DNA of 64,000 nt from Pedobacter sp. BAL39. GTDB lineage: Bacteria; Bacteroidota; Bacteroidia; Sphingobacteriales; Sphingobacteriaceae. A program made the position numbers and the translations under genes. Under the pieces are notes generated by a model. It was not told where the DNA came from, did no database searches, and saw only the letters and a list, made by a program, of their open reading frames with translations. Numbering within the stretch: position 1 is the stretch's first letter; the number at the start of each line of letters is the position of its first letter. Below, piece by piece: positions 56,501 through 63,836 of this stretch. The stretch lies in the NCBI RefSeq assembly GCF_000170795.1, contig NZ_ABCM01000009.1:149399-213398 (forward strand). The letters run 5' to 3'.

Positions 56501-56816
56501 TCCAGGCGGAAAGAGAATTTCCATGCAAATTTCGTTGACTGCGGAGTTTACAGAAATTAAGGTTATCGATAGCGGGATTGGGATTTCTGCCGAAGACCAG
56601 TCCAAAATTTTCACCAATTTTTACCAGATAGATGCAATAGGAAACAAGAAGCCTGGGTCAGGAATTGGACTTGCCTTTTCAAAAAGTCTTATTGAACTGC
56701 ATCATGGTAAAATATCTTTCTACAGTATCTTAAATAAGGATAATGAAAACGAGACCTGCTTTTCTGTTTTTTTGAGACTAGGCAAGGACCACTTTGATAA
56801 AAAAGCTTTTGAATAG
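53544..56816 (+). CDS. two-component sensor kinase with reg_prop propeller (detached N-terminal half of an HTCS)
   Basis: A 1090-residue protein. Seen: signal peptide, two seven-bladed reg_prop propellers (repeated WIGT... motifs to about residue 690), Y_Y_Y domain (about 735-800), transmembrane helix (about 805-830), HisKA with H864 (HISHEIRTPLTMIMGPVEML) and HATPase (NALKFTPGG; DSGIGIS; GSGIGLAFSK). It ends at FSVFLRLGKDHFDKKAFE, where full HTCS proteins (about 1350 residues) continue with a receiver and AraC domain, so those parts are absent. Convergent with the GH3 gene (19-bp gap). Confidence 0.93.
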   Translation: MHSPIKNKKVRMLYAICLYLIAWTFQICGFAQVAYCQGPVFFKHLTVEHGLSSSSVLSFTQDKSGFIWIGTMDGLNRFDGRKMKVFKSFYKDNIIEQNIQINKLMADEKQNIWIGTNNGLYIYDTAQDSFQVLFQSGRESPRSLTNNNIKAIWEDHQGYVWVGTEAGLNKIASEQNGKYRFLPIDSNLQGKNIQTIFEDGRKHILVGTTSGLFIVPDKRVSGKKYETLAAELIGKEITCIAEDQKGQLWIGTNRHGLYKIDQGLANWKRYTHVQGKDSGLTSNHITKIAMDGKGRIWLGTLKGLNLYDPTRDDFKTFQHNSADRQSLSNNGIFDLYVDKQGSVWIATFFGGVNIIEALTTNFKVYQTSDQKNSISSNIISAVAEGTDNNLWVGTEDEGLNLFDRKRKTFHHYKNSESVPSSLGSNNVKALLKDTRGRMWIGLYNGGLDLFENKVFKHFRYDDKINPIKSNDVTCLLEDRNKMIWIGHQARGINIYDPEARKMTTLESLYPGQKLSNSYITCFFQDSKNNIWIGTKQGLNRVDANGRSIKYFLRKQFPDQLNSDIINCVTEDKNNVIWIGTYAGLTRYDPAKNKFKTFTLTDGLSGNMIVGILVDDKNNLWLSTNNGLSKFDVSSGRFSIYNTHDGLPANVFNYSSFYKDSKANLFFGSHNGLVEFLPQEIETNHTAPEVKLTGLYLAGRQVTARDPSRILSKSITDTKGLTLSYDQNLVSIEYAILNLIKPEKSMSAYKLEGYDKNWVYTHSPTASFTNLPTGKYSLLVKSCNNDGGWGKQQKLLEIVILPPFWLTWWAYTFYILLTFTVTGGIFYFFNSRAILLRNLRFEQMTSAKQREVHQMKMDFFTHISHEIRTPLTMIMGPVEMLKSLIPPKSSNQKLVSSIQNNAERLLKLTNDLMDFRKADAGHTQLKIAAGDIIKFSKSIYEKFTENASVQQIDYNFSSTHESVILYFDPEHLEIVLTNLLSNALKFTPGGKRISMQISLTAEFTEIKVIDSGIGISAEDQSKIFTNFYQIDAIGNKKPGSGIGLAFSKSLIELHHGKISFYSILNKDNENETCFSVFLRLGKDHFDKKAFE

Positions 56817-56835
56817 CGCTGTAAATGAATTTAAA

Positions 56836-59163
56836 TCAATTTTTCAGATAGCTAAAATCAACTTCTTTGACCTGCTCAGCACTATTTCCAACATAAATTT
56901 TGAAGTCACCTGGTTCTGCCACATAAGCCAGATCAGCGTTATAAAATTTTATATCTTCTTCGGTAATGGTGAAACTGATTTCCCTGCTTTCACCTGGCAT
57001 CAATGCTATTTTTGTAAATTTCTTAAGTTCCTTTACCGGCCTGGTTATAGAACCGGCCATATCCCTAATGTACAGTTGCACCACTTCCTCTCCCAATCTG
57101 GTTCCGGTATTTTTAACATCAACTTTCACTTTGATTGTTCCGCCGGGCGACAAGACTTTTTTATCCACCATTGGCGCCGTAATTCCGAATGTGGTATAAC
57201 TTAACCCGTATCCAAACGGAAATAAAGGTTCGTTGCTAGCATCGAGATAGTTTGATCTGTATTTAGTGAAACCATGTTTGTCATTTTGAGGCCTTCCTGT
57301 GTTCTTGTGATTATAGTACACCGGAATCTGCCCTACATTGCGGGGGAAACTCGCCGTAATTTTTCCGCCAGGGTTGACATCGCCGAACAGGACGTCGGCG
57401 ATTGCGAGTCCTGACTCCGTACCGCCGAACCATGCATTCAATATTGATGGCACATGTTCATTTTCCCAGGACAAATCCAGCGGCCTGCCATTAAACAATA
57501 CCAGCACCAAAGGTTTTGCGGTCTTTAATAGTGCCTCAAGTAGTCTCTGTTGTACCTGCGGAACATTAATATCAGTCCTGCTCGCGCTTTCTCCGCTCAT
57601 CTCGGAGGCCTCGCCCAATGCAGCCACAATTACATCGGCCTTCATCGCTACAGCAACTGCTTCCTTGATCATTTCATTTTCATTCCGATCATCCCGCGGT
57701 ATGGTACGCCCGAACATGGTACCACGTGTCTGTTGCGCACTGTCCTGCATGAGGTTAGATCCCTTTGCCAGCAAGATCCTGACTTTACTCCCCCCCACCT
57801 GCTCAAGGCCTTCTTTTAAGGATACAGCAGTGTTTAAATTTGCGGAGACACTCCAGGTACCGACCATGTTTGCTTTGCTATCAGCCAGGGGACCAATAAG
57901 CGCAATGGTTCCGGATTTTTTGAGTGGAAGCGTCTGTTTTTCATTTTTTAAAAGGACTACCGATTTACCGGCTACTTTTCTTGCGAAGGCCCGGTGATCA
58001 GCAGTGAAGATTTCTTTCTCAGCACGCTGCTCATTACAATAACGATAGGGATCTTCAAAAAGACCGAGCTTGTACTTGGCTTCAAGAACCATCCGGCATG
58101 CTCTGTCAATGTCTTTCTCTGATACCTTTTTCTCCTCTAAGGAATTCGTCAAGGTGGTAATAAATCCCTCACCTACCATGTCCATATCTATTCCTGCGTT
58201 CAGGGCTTTAGCCGAAACTTCCTGCAGCCCGCCCAGGCCATGATCGATCATCTCGTTAATGCCGGTATAGTCGGTCACCAGCATTCCTGAAAAACCCCAT
58301 TCCTTTCTTAACACATCGGTCAGCAGCCATTTATTTGCCGTTGCGGGGATTCCGTCCACTTCATTGAACGACGCCATTACAGACGCCGCCCCAGCATCAA
58401 TTGCCGCTTTGTAAGGCAGGAAGTATTCGTTATACATTCTTGATCTACCCATATCTACCGTATTATAATCACGACCCGATTCCGACGCTCCATATAAAGC
58501 AAAGTGTTTAACACATGCCAACAAGGTATTCTCTTTTGACAAGTCGTCACCCTGATATCCTTTGACCATTGCTTTAGCGATCTCAGCACCGAGATAAGGA
58601 TCTTCGCCGCTTCCTTCAGCCACACGCCCCCAACGTGGATCCCTGGAAATGTCTACCATAGGAGAAAATGTCCAGTTGATCCCATCGGCCGTAGCTTCCT
58701 GTGCAGCAATACGCGCAGTTTTTTCGATCAATTTCGGATCCCAGGTAGCAGATAGCGCCAAAGGAATTGGAAAAATGGTTTTATAACCGTGGATGACATC
58801 GAGTCCGAAAATAAGGGGGATTTTTAACCGTGTTTTGGTCACGGCAATTTCCTGTGCCTTTCTGATTTTAGCTACGGTGATGATGTTCAAAAACCCGCCG
58901 ACCTGTCCCTTGAGAATTTTACCCTCCGCATCCTTATTTACAGAAGAGCCCGTAATTGCCTGCTCTCCGGTAAGCAGGTTCAACTGACCGATCTTTTCTT
59001 CTAAGGTCATCCGGCCGAGCAGGTCTGATAAAAATTTATTCATGGTTGCTGAGTCCTGCCCAGACGCCGAAGTGACTCTTGAGCTTTGCTGAGCATGCAC
59101 GGTAAAGCCATTGAAGGTAATAAATAGAAAGATGATCAAAAAAAACTGACGCCTGAATTTCAT
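56836..59163 (-). CDS. GH3 beta-glucosidase (BglX-type), secreted
   Basis: A 775-residue protein: signal peptide (ends near FTVHAQQ), GH3 N-terminal barrel with nucleophile Asp298 in MLVTDYTGIN, KHFALYGASESGRDYN segment, GH3 C-terminal domain, and a fibronectin-type-III-like C-terminal domain. It should cleave oligo-beta-glucosides, the products of the GH16 enzymes, in the periplasm. It is controlled by the shared operator at 59284-59311. Confidence 0.95.
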   Translation of the reverse strand: MKFRRQFFLIIFLFITFNGFTVHAQQSSRVTSASGQDSATMNKFLSDLLGRMTLEEKIGQLNLLTGEQAITGSSVNKDAEGKILKGQVGGFLNIITVAKIRKAQEIAVTKTRLKIPLIFGLDVIHGYKTIFPIPLALSATWDPKLIEKTARIAAQEATADGINWTFSPMVDISRDPRWGRVAEGSGEDPYLGAEIAKAMVKGYQGDDLSKENTLLACVKHFALYGASESGRDYNTVDMGRSRMYNEYFLPYKAAIDAGAASVMASFNEVDGIPATANKWLLTDVLRKEWGFSGMLVTDYTGINEMIDHGLGGLQEVSAKALNAGIDMDMVGEGFITTLTNSLEEKKVSEKDIDRACRMVLEAKYKLGLFEDPYRYCNEQRAEKEIFTADHRAFARKVAGKSVVLLKNEKQTLPLKKSGTIALIGPLADSKANMVGTWSVSANLNTAVSLKEGLEQVGGSKVRILLAKGSNLMQDSAQQTRGTMFGRTIPRDDRNENEMIKEAVAVAMKADVIVAALGEASEMSGESASRTDINVPQVQQRLLEALLKTAKPLVLVLFNGRPLDLSWENEHVPSILNAWFGGTESGLAIADVLFGDVNPGGKITASFPRNVGQIPVYYNHKNTGRPQNDKHGFTKYRSNYLDASNEPLFPFGYGLSYTTFGITAPMVDKKVLSPGGTIKVKVDVKNTGTRLGEEVVQLYIRDMAGSITRPVKELKKFTKIALMPGESREISFTITEEDIKFYNADLAYVAEPGDFKIYVGNSAEQVKEVDFSYLKN

Positions 59164-59254
59164 TTGTTTGGGTGGTTTATTCGGTTATTGTTCGATTGTA
59201 TAAATTGTTAATGTTGCTACGACTAGCAAGGTATCAGACCAGTCGATCTGGATA

Positions 59255-59262
59255 CGAATATC
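59255..59262 (-). promoter_or_regulatory. -7-like element of the GH3 promoter
   Basis: On the minus strand GATATTCG at the same distance (33 bp) from its operator repeat as CATATTTG at the PUL promoter. Confidence 0.45.
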
Positions 59263-59283
59263 ATAGTAAACGTGGGTATCAAT

Positions 59284-59311
59284 GGGGTATGATCTTATTG
59301 ATAAGGGGGTA
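59284..59311 (-). promoter_or_regulatory. paired TACCCC direct repeat, operator of GH3
   Basis: On the minus strand TACCCCC (59305-59311), 15 bases, TACCCC (59284-59289): 22-bp period. The spacer shares 9 of 15 bases with the PUL copy (ATAAG-TC in common), and both are preceded by CAAAA. Confidence 0.7.
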
Positions 59312-59493
59312 TTTTTGAACCTCTGGCATTCAGATGAACTTGGAGATCATATCGGGGGATGAGGATATGTACAAGAAACCGCGCATGATTATTCCGCAGC
59401 CTTTGAAAAATAGGTATGTCAAATCGCCTTTAAGCGTTCGTTGGGGATATGAGAATTATTTATCAGCTATTGGCAGCTAGAGATTAAGGATTA

Positions 59494-59856
59494 TTATGAT
59501 TCTCTTCCTTTGACAATTAACTCCCGGTGTTCCTCGCCCCATTCTGAAAGCACGCCGATGATGGATCTTGTTGATTGGCCATATTCAGTTAATTCATAAG
59601 TGACGGAGATGGGCGCCGTGTCGTTCACCGTTCGCTTGATCAAATGATTAGTCTCCATTTCCTTCAGCTCTCTGCTCAGCGCTTTTCCGGATATGCCTGT
59701 GATATTCCGGAGCAGCTCTGAATAGCGCATCGGGCTAAATAGCAGCCCGGTTATAATATAGATTTTCCATTTTCCGCCGAGAACGTACATGGCGTCGTGT
59801 ACACCCATAATGGCTTTTTTGCACTGATGTGTTGGAGTGGGGGTTACTTTAAACAT
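59494..59856 (-). CDS. HxlR-family transcriptional regulator
   Basis: A 120-residue protein. Seen: VLGGKWKIYIITGLLFSPMRYSELLRNITGISGKALSRELKEMETNHLI winged helix, and the YELTEYGQS wing. A Cys at residue 12 (HQCKKAI). Divergent from a nitroreductase gene, with a perfect inverted repeat in between, a standard arrangement for redox-sensing HxlR regulators. Confidence 0.93.
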   Translation of the reverse strand: MFKVTPTPTHQCKKAIMGVHDAMYVLGGKWKIYIITGLLFSPMRYSELLRNITGISGKALSRELKEMETNHLIKRTVNDTAPISVTYELTEYGQSTRSIIGVLSEWGEEHRELIVKGRES

Positions 59857-59866
59857 GGTTACCTGA

Positions 59867-59899
59867 TTGTCACTATTACTTTTTGGTATTTAGTGACAA
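59867..59899. promoter_or_regulatory. inverted repeat, candidate HxlR operator
   Basis: TTGTCACTA at 59867-59875 and TAGTGACAA at 59891-59899 form a perfect 9-bp inverted repeat in the divergent HxlR/nitroreductase region. Center spacing 24 bp between arms, compatible with dimer binding. Confidence 0.6.
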
Positions 59900-59943
59900 A
59901 AGTAAACCAATTATTATGAGTTTTGCTGAATAAATACAAGAAA

Positions 59944-60573
59944 ATGAAAACTATAGAAAATCTTAAATGGCGTTATGCCGTTAAAAAGTTCAATACAGAA
60001 AAGGTATCAACAGCAGATCTTAATGAAATACTTGAAGCTACAAATCTTTCGGCTTCATCAACTGGTATTCAGCCATACCGTGTTTTTGTGGTAGAAAACA
60101 CGTCGCTTAGACAAAAACTTGGAGAGGGATCATTTAATGCACAGATCGCTGAATCTTCACACCTTTTGGTCTTTGCTGCATTTGATAAACTAACTCAGGA
60201 ACACATAGACGCTTTCATTGCGCATCTTGCCAGGGAAAGAAATCTTCCGGAAGAAGCGTTGGCGGACTATAAAGCTGCTTTGGTAGGTGGTCTGCTTTCG
60301 CGAGCTGACGAAGAAAATTTCAACTGGTCCGCGAGACAAGCATACATCGCCCTGGGAACAGCTTTAGTTGCTGCAGCGGAACTGAAAATAGATTCGACAC
60401 CGATGGAAGGTTTTGACAGCGAAAAGTTTGACTCCTTGCTTGGACTCAAAGAGAAAGGACTTAAATCTGTCGTGACATTAGCCCTCGGATACCGTGATGC
60501 GGTAAACGATGCTTATGCAGCAGTAAAAAAAGTAAGGCTTCCCATTGAGGAGTTTGCCACATTCGTGGTATAG
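59944..60573 (+). CDS. NAD(P)H-dependent nitroreductase-family oxidoreductase
   Basis: A 209-residue FMN-type nitroreductase (NfsB-like). The frame opens at 59923, but MKTIENLKWRYAVKKFN at 59944 is the usual start. Seen: RYAVKKF FMN-binding N-terminal motif, SASSTGIQPYRVFVV, and WSARQAYIALGT. It would reduce quinones or nitro compounds. Likely repressed by the divergent HxlR. Confidence 0.93.
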   Translation: MKTIENLKWRYAVKKFNTEKVSTADLNEILEATNLSASSTGIQPYRVFVVENTSLRQKLGEGSFNAQIAESSHLLVFAAFDKLTQEHIDAFIAHLARERNLPEEALADYKAALVGGLLSRADEENFNWSARQAYIALGTALVAAAELKIDSTPMEGFDSEKFDSLLGLKEKGLKSVVTLALGYRDAVNDAYAAVKKVRLPIEEFATFVV

Positions 60574-60651
60574 CGCGTCGTAAATAGCAGCGAACAAGTT
60601 ATAGGCATGATCAACATATTGAAAAAGCCATAACTGAGCTTATAATAATTT

Positions 60652-60718
60652 GGTTCGGTGATGATCGCAAGCTGGTACCGTCACCGAACCATCAATGACC
60701 GTCACCGAACCACCAATG
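60652..60718. repeat. inverted repeat with two tandem partner arms
   Basis: GGTTCGGTGA at 60652-60661 is complementary to TCACCGAACC, which occurs twice (60681-60690 and 60701-60710) in two tandem 21-bp units (60677-60697 and 60698-60718) differing at one base. One arm can therefore pair with either copy. It sits after the nitroreductase, between convergent genes. Confidence 0.75.
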
Positions 60719-60735
60719 CGATTTAAATGATTTGA

Positions 60736-60782
60736 TTCTCCGGGGCTGTGAACATAATTCCGTTCTCCGGGGCTGTGAACAT
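60736..60782. repeat. direct repeat of a 20-bp unit
   Basis: The unit TTCTCCGGGGCTGTGAACAT occurs at 60736-60755 and again at 60763-60782, a 27-bp period. It lies between convergent genes and next to the repeat at 60652-60718. Function unknown. Confidence 0.75.
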
Positions 60783-60821
60783 GCCGGTAAAAATCCCTCA
60801 CGCTCAAAGACAAAATTCAGA

Positions 60822-61829
60822 TCAGCGTTTCAACTTGCCAGGGGTAACTGCAAATTTCTTCCTGAAAGCATTGCTGAAATGCGGTACAGAAGAATAACCC
60901 AACATGAAGGCTACCGATTTTATAGAGGTGCCTTCCAGCAGCAGCTCCCTGGCGTAATTTAACCTGTAGTCGCTCAAATAGCCGAAGATGCTGTTATCAA
61001 AGAGTCCTTTGAATCCCTGTTTGAGTTTAAATTCGTTGAGTCCGCATAATTTCGCCAGTTCAGCGACAGATGGTGGCTCATGAATATGTTCAATCAGATA
61101 GTCCCGGGCATAATAAAGGCAATCGCGGTCGTATGTCGAATTTAAAGTCTCAGGCTGTTTTTTAGTGATCGCCTGCTCAAATGCCTCTGCCTGAAGCACA
61201 AGTAGCTCCACACATTTCGATTCGATCAGCATGCGCTTTAATCCTTCAGCGTAATTACAATGAAGGATATCATTGATGCAGTTCTGCATGGCCCAGGAAA
61301 TGGGAAGGTTTTGTTCTGACAGCTGTGCATAGCGCCCACGATCGGCATAGTCGGCCAGAATCTGCAACGCCCTTGTCGAGTTTTCCGACAGCTGCAGGAA
61401 TTTATCTTTGGAAAAATGGACTTCAAAAAAACGGTAACTGTGTTTGGTATCGTACTCGCCGGTACCATCCAGCTGGGGCATGTAGATGATATTCTGCTGA
61501 TTGGAACCAAAAACATATTGCTGCCTGTTCACCTGGTTGAATATGGTTCCGCCACCCGACAAGGTAAAGCGAAGCTTAATCATATCTGGCACATCATCAG
61601 TTGGCCGGAAATAAATCTGTTCCTGCTTGAAGAGGATATCGCCATAAACGATGTATATACCGGGAATATTGATCTGTACCAGCTCGGCGTCACTAAAAGA
61701 AAAGTTATATTTCTCCTTTCGTTCAGTCACCAATGCGCTCTTGACAGGAACGTCATCAAACCCACCTCCAACATTTTTCCATGCGCCGTAATCCTTGCCA
61801 ACATTGATTCCCATAATCGCAATTATCAT
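60822..61829 (-). CDS. AraC-family transcriptional regulator
   Basis: A 335-residue protein: an N-terminal effector-binding cupin-like half, and a C-terminal AraC HTH (VAELAKLCGLNEFKLKQGFKGLFDNSIFGYLSDYRLNYARELL ... YSSVPHFSNAFRKKFAVTPGKLKR). It resembles PchR-type siderophore regulators in layout, but the ligand is unknown. The ATG at 61814 (MGINVGKDYG) is an alternative start. Divergent from the methyltransferase gene. Confidence 0.92.
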   Translation of the reverse strand: MIIAIMGINVGKDYGAWKNVGGGFDDVPVKSALVTERKEKYNFSFSDAELVQINIPGIYIVYGDILFKQEQIYFRPTDDVPDMIKLRFTLSGGGTIFNQVNRQQYVFGSNQQNIIYMPQLDGTGEYDTKHSYRFFEVHFSKDKFLQLSENSTRALQILADYADRGRYAQLSEQNLPISWAMQNCINDILHCNYAEGLKRMLIESKCVELLVLQAEAFEQAITKKQPETLNSTYDRDCLYYARDYLIEHIHEPPSVAELAKLCGLNEFKLKQGFKGLFDNSIFGYLSDYRLNYARELLLEGTSIKSVAFMLGYSSVPHFSNAFRKKFAVTPGKLKR

Positions 61830-61972
61830 TAAAAAAAACCGAATGAATACAATATGGATGTCATCAATTCTATTTTGTGTAAATGAAAATCCTTTTTATG
61901 TAAAGATGCGGAATGGTTAATATTCAATTTTGCCGGGATTACGGGTGACCGAAACCAACTAATACCGATGTT

Positions 61973-62596
61973 ATGGATAAACGAGCAATATTGAATAGAT
62001 CAACACAAGAAAAACTGTCCGAACCTCTCCCACTTAAAGACAACATTATTCTTAAATTACTGGATGAATTGGCGCTTAAAGGCCACACACGTTTACTCGA
62101 AATAGGGCATTTAGCTGCTGAGCGACTACCTTATAAGTTACAAAACACTGAAAACACGGTCTATTTCGGAGCTTACGGTGCGACAACAGCGGCGACAAGC
62201 ATCTTTACAAATCATAGAACTGACAGAAGGCGACAATTAAATGAACCGGCAGCTGAAAAGCTCAATTTTCAGGATGCCTTTTTTGATGGTTGTTTTATGG
62301 TCGACCAAATTTATTTCTGGTCTGATCCCCTTCCCTATTTTGCAGAAATCTACCGCGTATTAAAACCAGGAGGAAAAATGAACCTTGCTTTTGTGGAGAA
62401 AAGCGCTGGAAGCCACCTCCCATGGACGCAGTCTGACTTCAGCTTTTACAAAATTGACGAAGTCACATCATTTTTGAGAAAATCAGGTTTTGTAAACATC
62501 ATCACCAATGAAATTACTGCAACTGTAACAGACCACCATGGACGACAAACAAGCCGACCATATATCGTTATCTCTGGTCAGAAACTAAATTCATAA
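61973..62596 (+). CDS. class I SAM-dependent methyltransferase
   Basis: A 207-residue protein: motif I is degenerate (LLEIGHLAAERLPY rather than ExGxGxG), and the post-motif region YRVLKPGGKM is typical of Methyltransf_11. Substrate unknown. Divergent from the AraC regulator, which could control it (inference). Confidence 0.82.
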   Translation: MDKRAILNRSTQEKLSEPLPLKDNIILKLLDELALKGHTRLLEIGHLAAERLPYKLQNTENTVYFGAYGATTAATSIFTNHRTDRRRQLNEPAAEKLNFQDAFFDGCFMVDQIYFWSDPLPYFAEIYRVLKPGGKMNLAFVEKSAGSHLPWTQSDFSFYKIDEVTSFLRKSGFVNIITNEITATVTDHHGRQTSRPYIVISGQKLNS

Positions 62597-62816
62597 GCTA
62601 TTTCCATGCTGCTTAACGCTCCATTCGATCTCAGTCCAGTTCGGCCGTCGACGCTAAGCCTGCACTGACAATAATGCCGTAGTGTTATATAAGGATAGTG
62701 GATTTTCGGGATCAAAGATGAACTAGCCAATTATAGGGTTAAGGCGAGCAATCATGCTGGTGAACCGACTCGTCATAACTATCAATTACAGAATATGTTT
62801 GTTAACTTTGACATTC

Positions 62817-63836
62817 ATGAAAAAGCAATATCATTTAAAAGCACTCCTGCTTCTAGTCGCGATATTGAATATCACTATCCTGGTGACGCAACTGAACACT
62901 CCACATCAGCCAAGTTTGCAGCAGGTGCTGACAATGATGATCAGTTCTGCGGTTTCGTTGTCTGCATGCTGGTTCGTGCATGCAAAAATGAAAATGCATC
63001 CACCTGTCGGGTGGCCACGTTACACCAGAATGGCAGTTAGTCTGGTTGCCGGATTGCTGACCATGCTGTTGATTGATTACCTTCTGGATTTGATAACCCC
63101 AAAACAGTTCGTCATTGGCGATCCGGCAGTACCTCCAGGCTTCCTGATCCGTTTATTGGCCTGTTTTTTAATGAGCATACTTTGTTATGCCGTCTTCCAC
63201 GCGCTCTTCACCAGCGATATGCTGCAACGCACCCATAATGAGATAGAACAACTGAAGCAGGTTGGCTTACGGGCTCAGGTGATTGGCCTACAGCAACAGC
63301 TCAGCCCCCATTTCCTTTTCAACTCACTGAGTACACTTAAAAGTCTGTCACAAGACGAAGTGACCAAGGAATTTATCTTTCAGCTCTCCCTCATTTACCG
63401 CTATTTGCTTGCTGGTGCTGAGCGGCAAGTGGTGACAATGTCTGATGAACTGGAGTTTGTGAGGGCTTACACCTTTATACAGGAAAAACGTTTCGGCTTT
63501 GCCGTCTCGGTTAGCATTGATATACCCGAACATTACATGAATGCATTATTACCCCCTTTATCAGTACAACTACTGATAGAGAATGCAATAAAACACAATG
63601 CGTTTTCACCTGAGCAACCGCTGGACATCAAGATCCATATTGACAACAGTGATCAACTGATCGTTACCAACACACTCAGACCAAAAAACACCAATACGGA
63701 AGGTACCGGTCTCGGCTTGCAGAATATCCGGGAGCGATTCCAGTTATTATTGAATAAAGAGATCACCGTTACCGTATCAGCAGACCATTTTGTAGTAAGC
63801 TTACCTTTAACAAAACATGAAGATCATCATCATTGA
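62817..63836 (+). CDS. LytS-type sensor histidine kinase
   Basis: A 339-residue protein from the ATG at 62817 (MKKQYHLKALLLL); the frame opens at 62754. Seen: four predicted transmembrane segments in the N-terminal 130 residues, His_kinase domain (HFLFNSLSTLKSL) and HATPase (LLIENAIKHNAF; GTGLGLQNIRERF). Overlaps the response-regulator start by 20 bp (63817-63836). Confidence 0.93.
   Translation: MKKQYHLKALLLLVAILNITILVTQLNTPHQPSLQQVLTMMISSAVSLSACWFVHAKMKMHPPVGWPRYTRMAVSLVAGLLTMLLIDYLLDLITPKQFVIGDPAVPPGFLIRLLACFLMSILCYAVFHALFTSDMLQRTHNEIEQLKQVGLRAQVIGLQQQLSPHFLFNSLSTLKSLSQDEVTKEFIFQLSLIYRYLLAGAERQVVTMSDELEFVRAYTFIQEKRFGFAVSVSIDIPEHYMNALLPPLSVQLLIENAIKHNAFSPEQPLDIKIHIDNSDQLIVTNTLRPKNTNTEGTGLGLQNIRERFQLLLNKEITVTVSADHFVVSLPLTKHEDHHH

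Larger units (their letters stand above)
59164..59493. other. intergenic region between GH3 and HxlR
   Basis: 330 bp containing the GH3 promoter and operator (59255-59311). The remainder (59320-59493) shows nothing recognisable. Confidence 0.6.

Noticed and set aside
60732..60962. 76-codon plus-strand frame over the repeat cluster
   Set aside because: Its start is composed of the direct repeat units and its 3' half lies antisense to the AraC regulator's C-terminus; not a credible gene.
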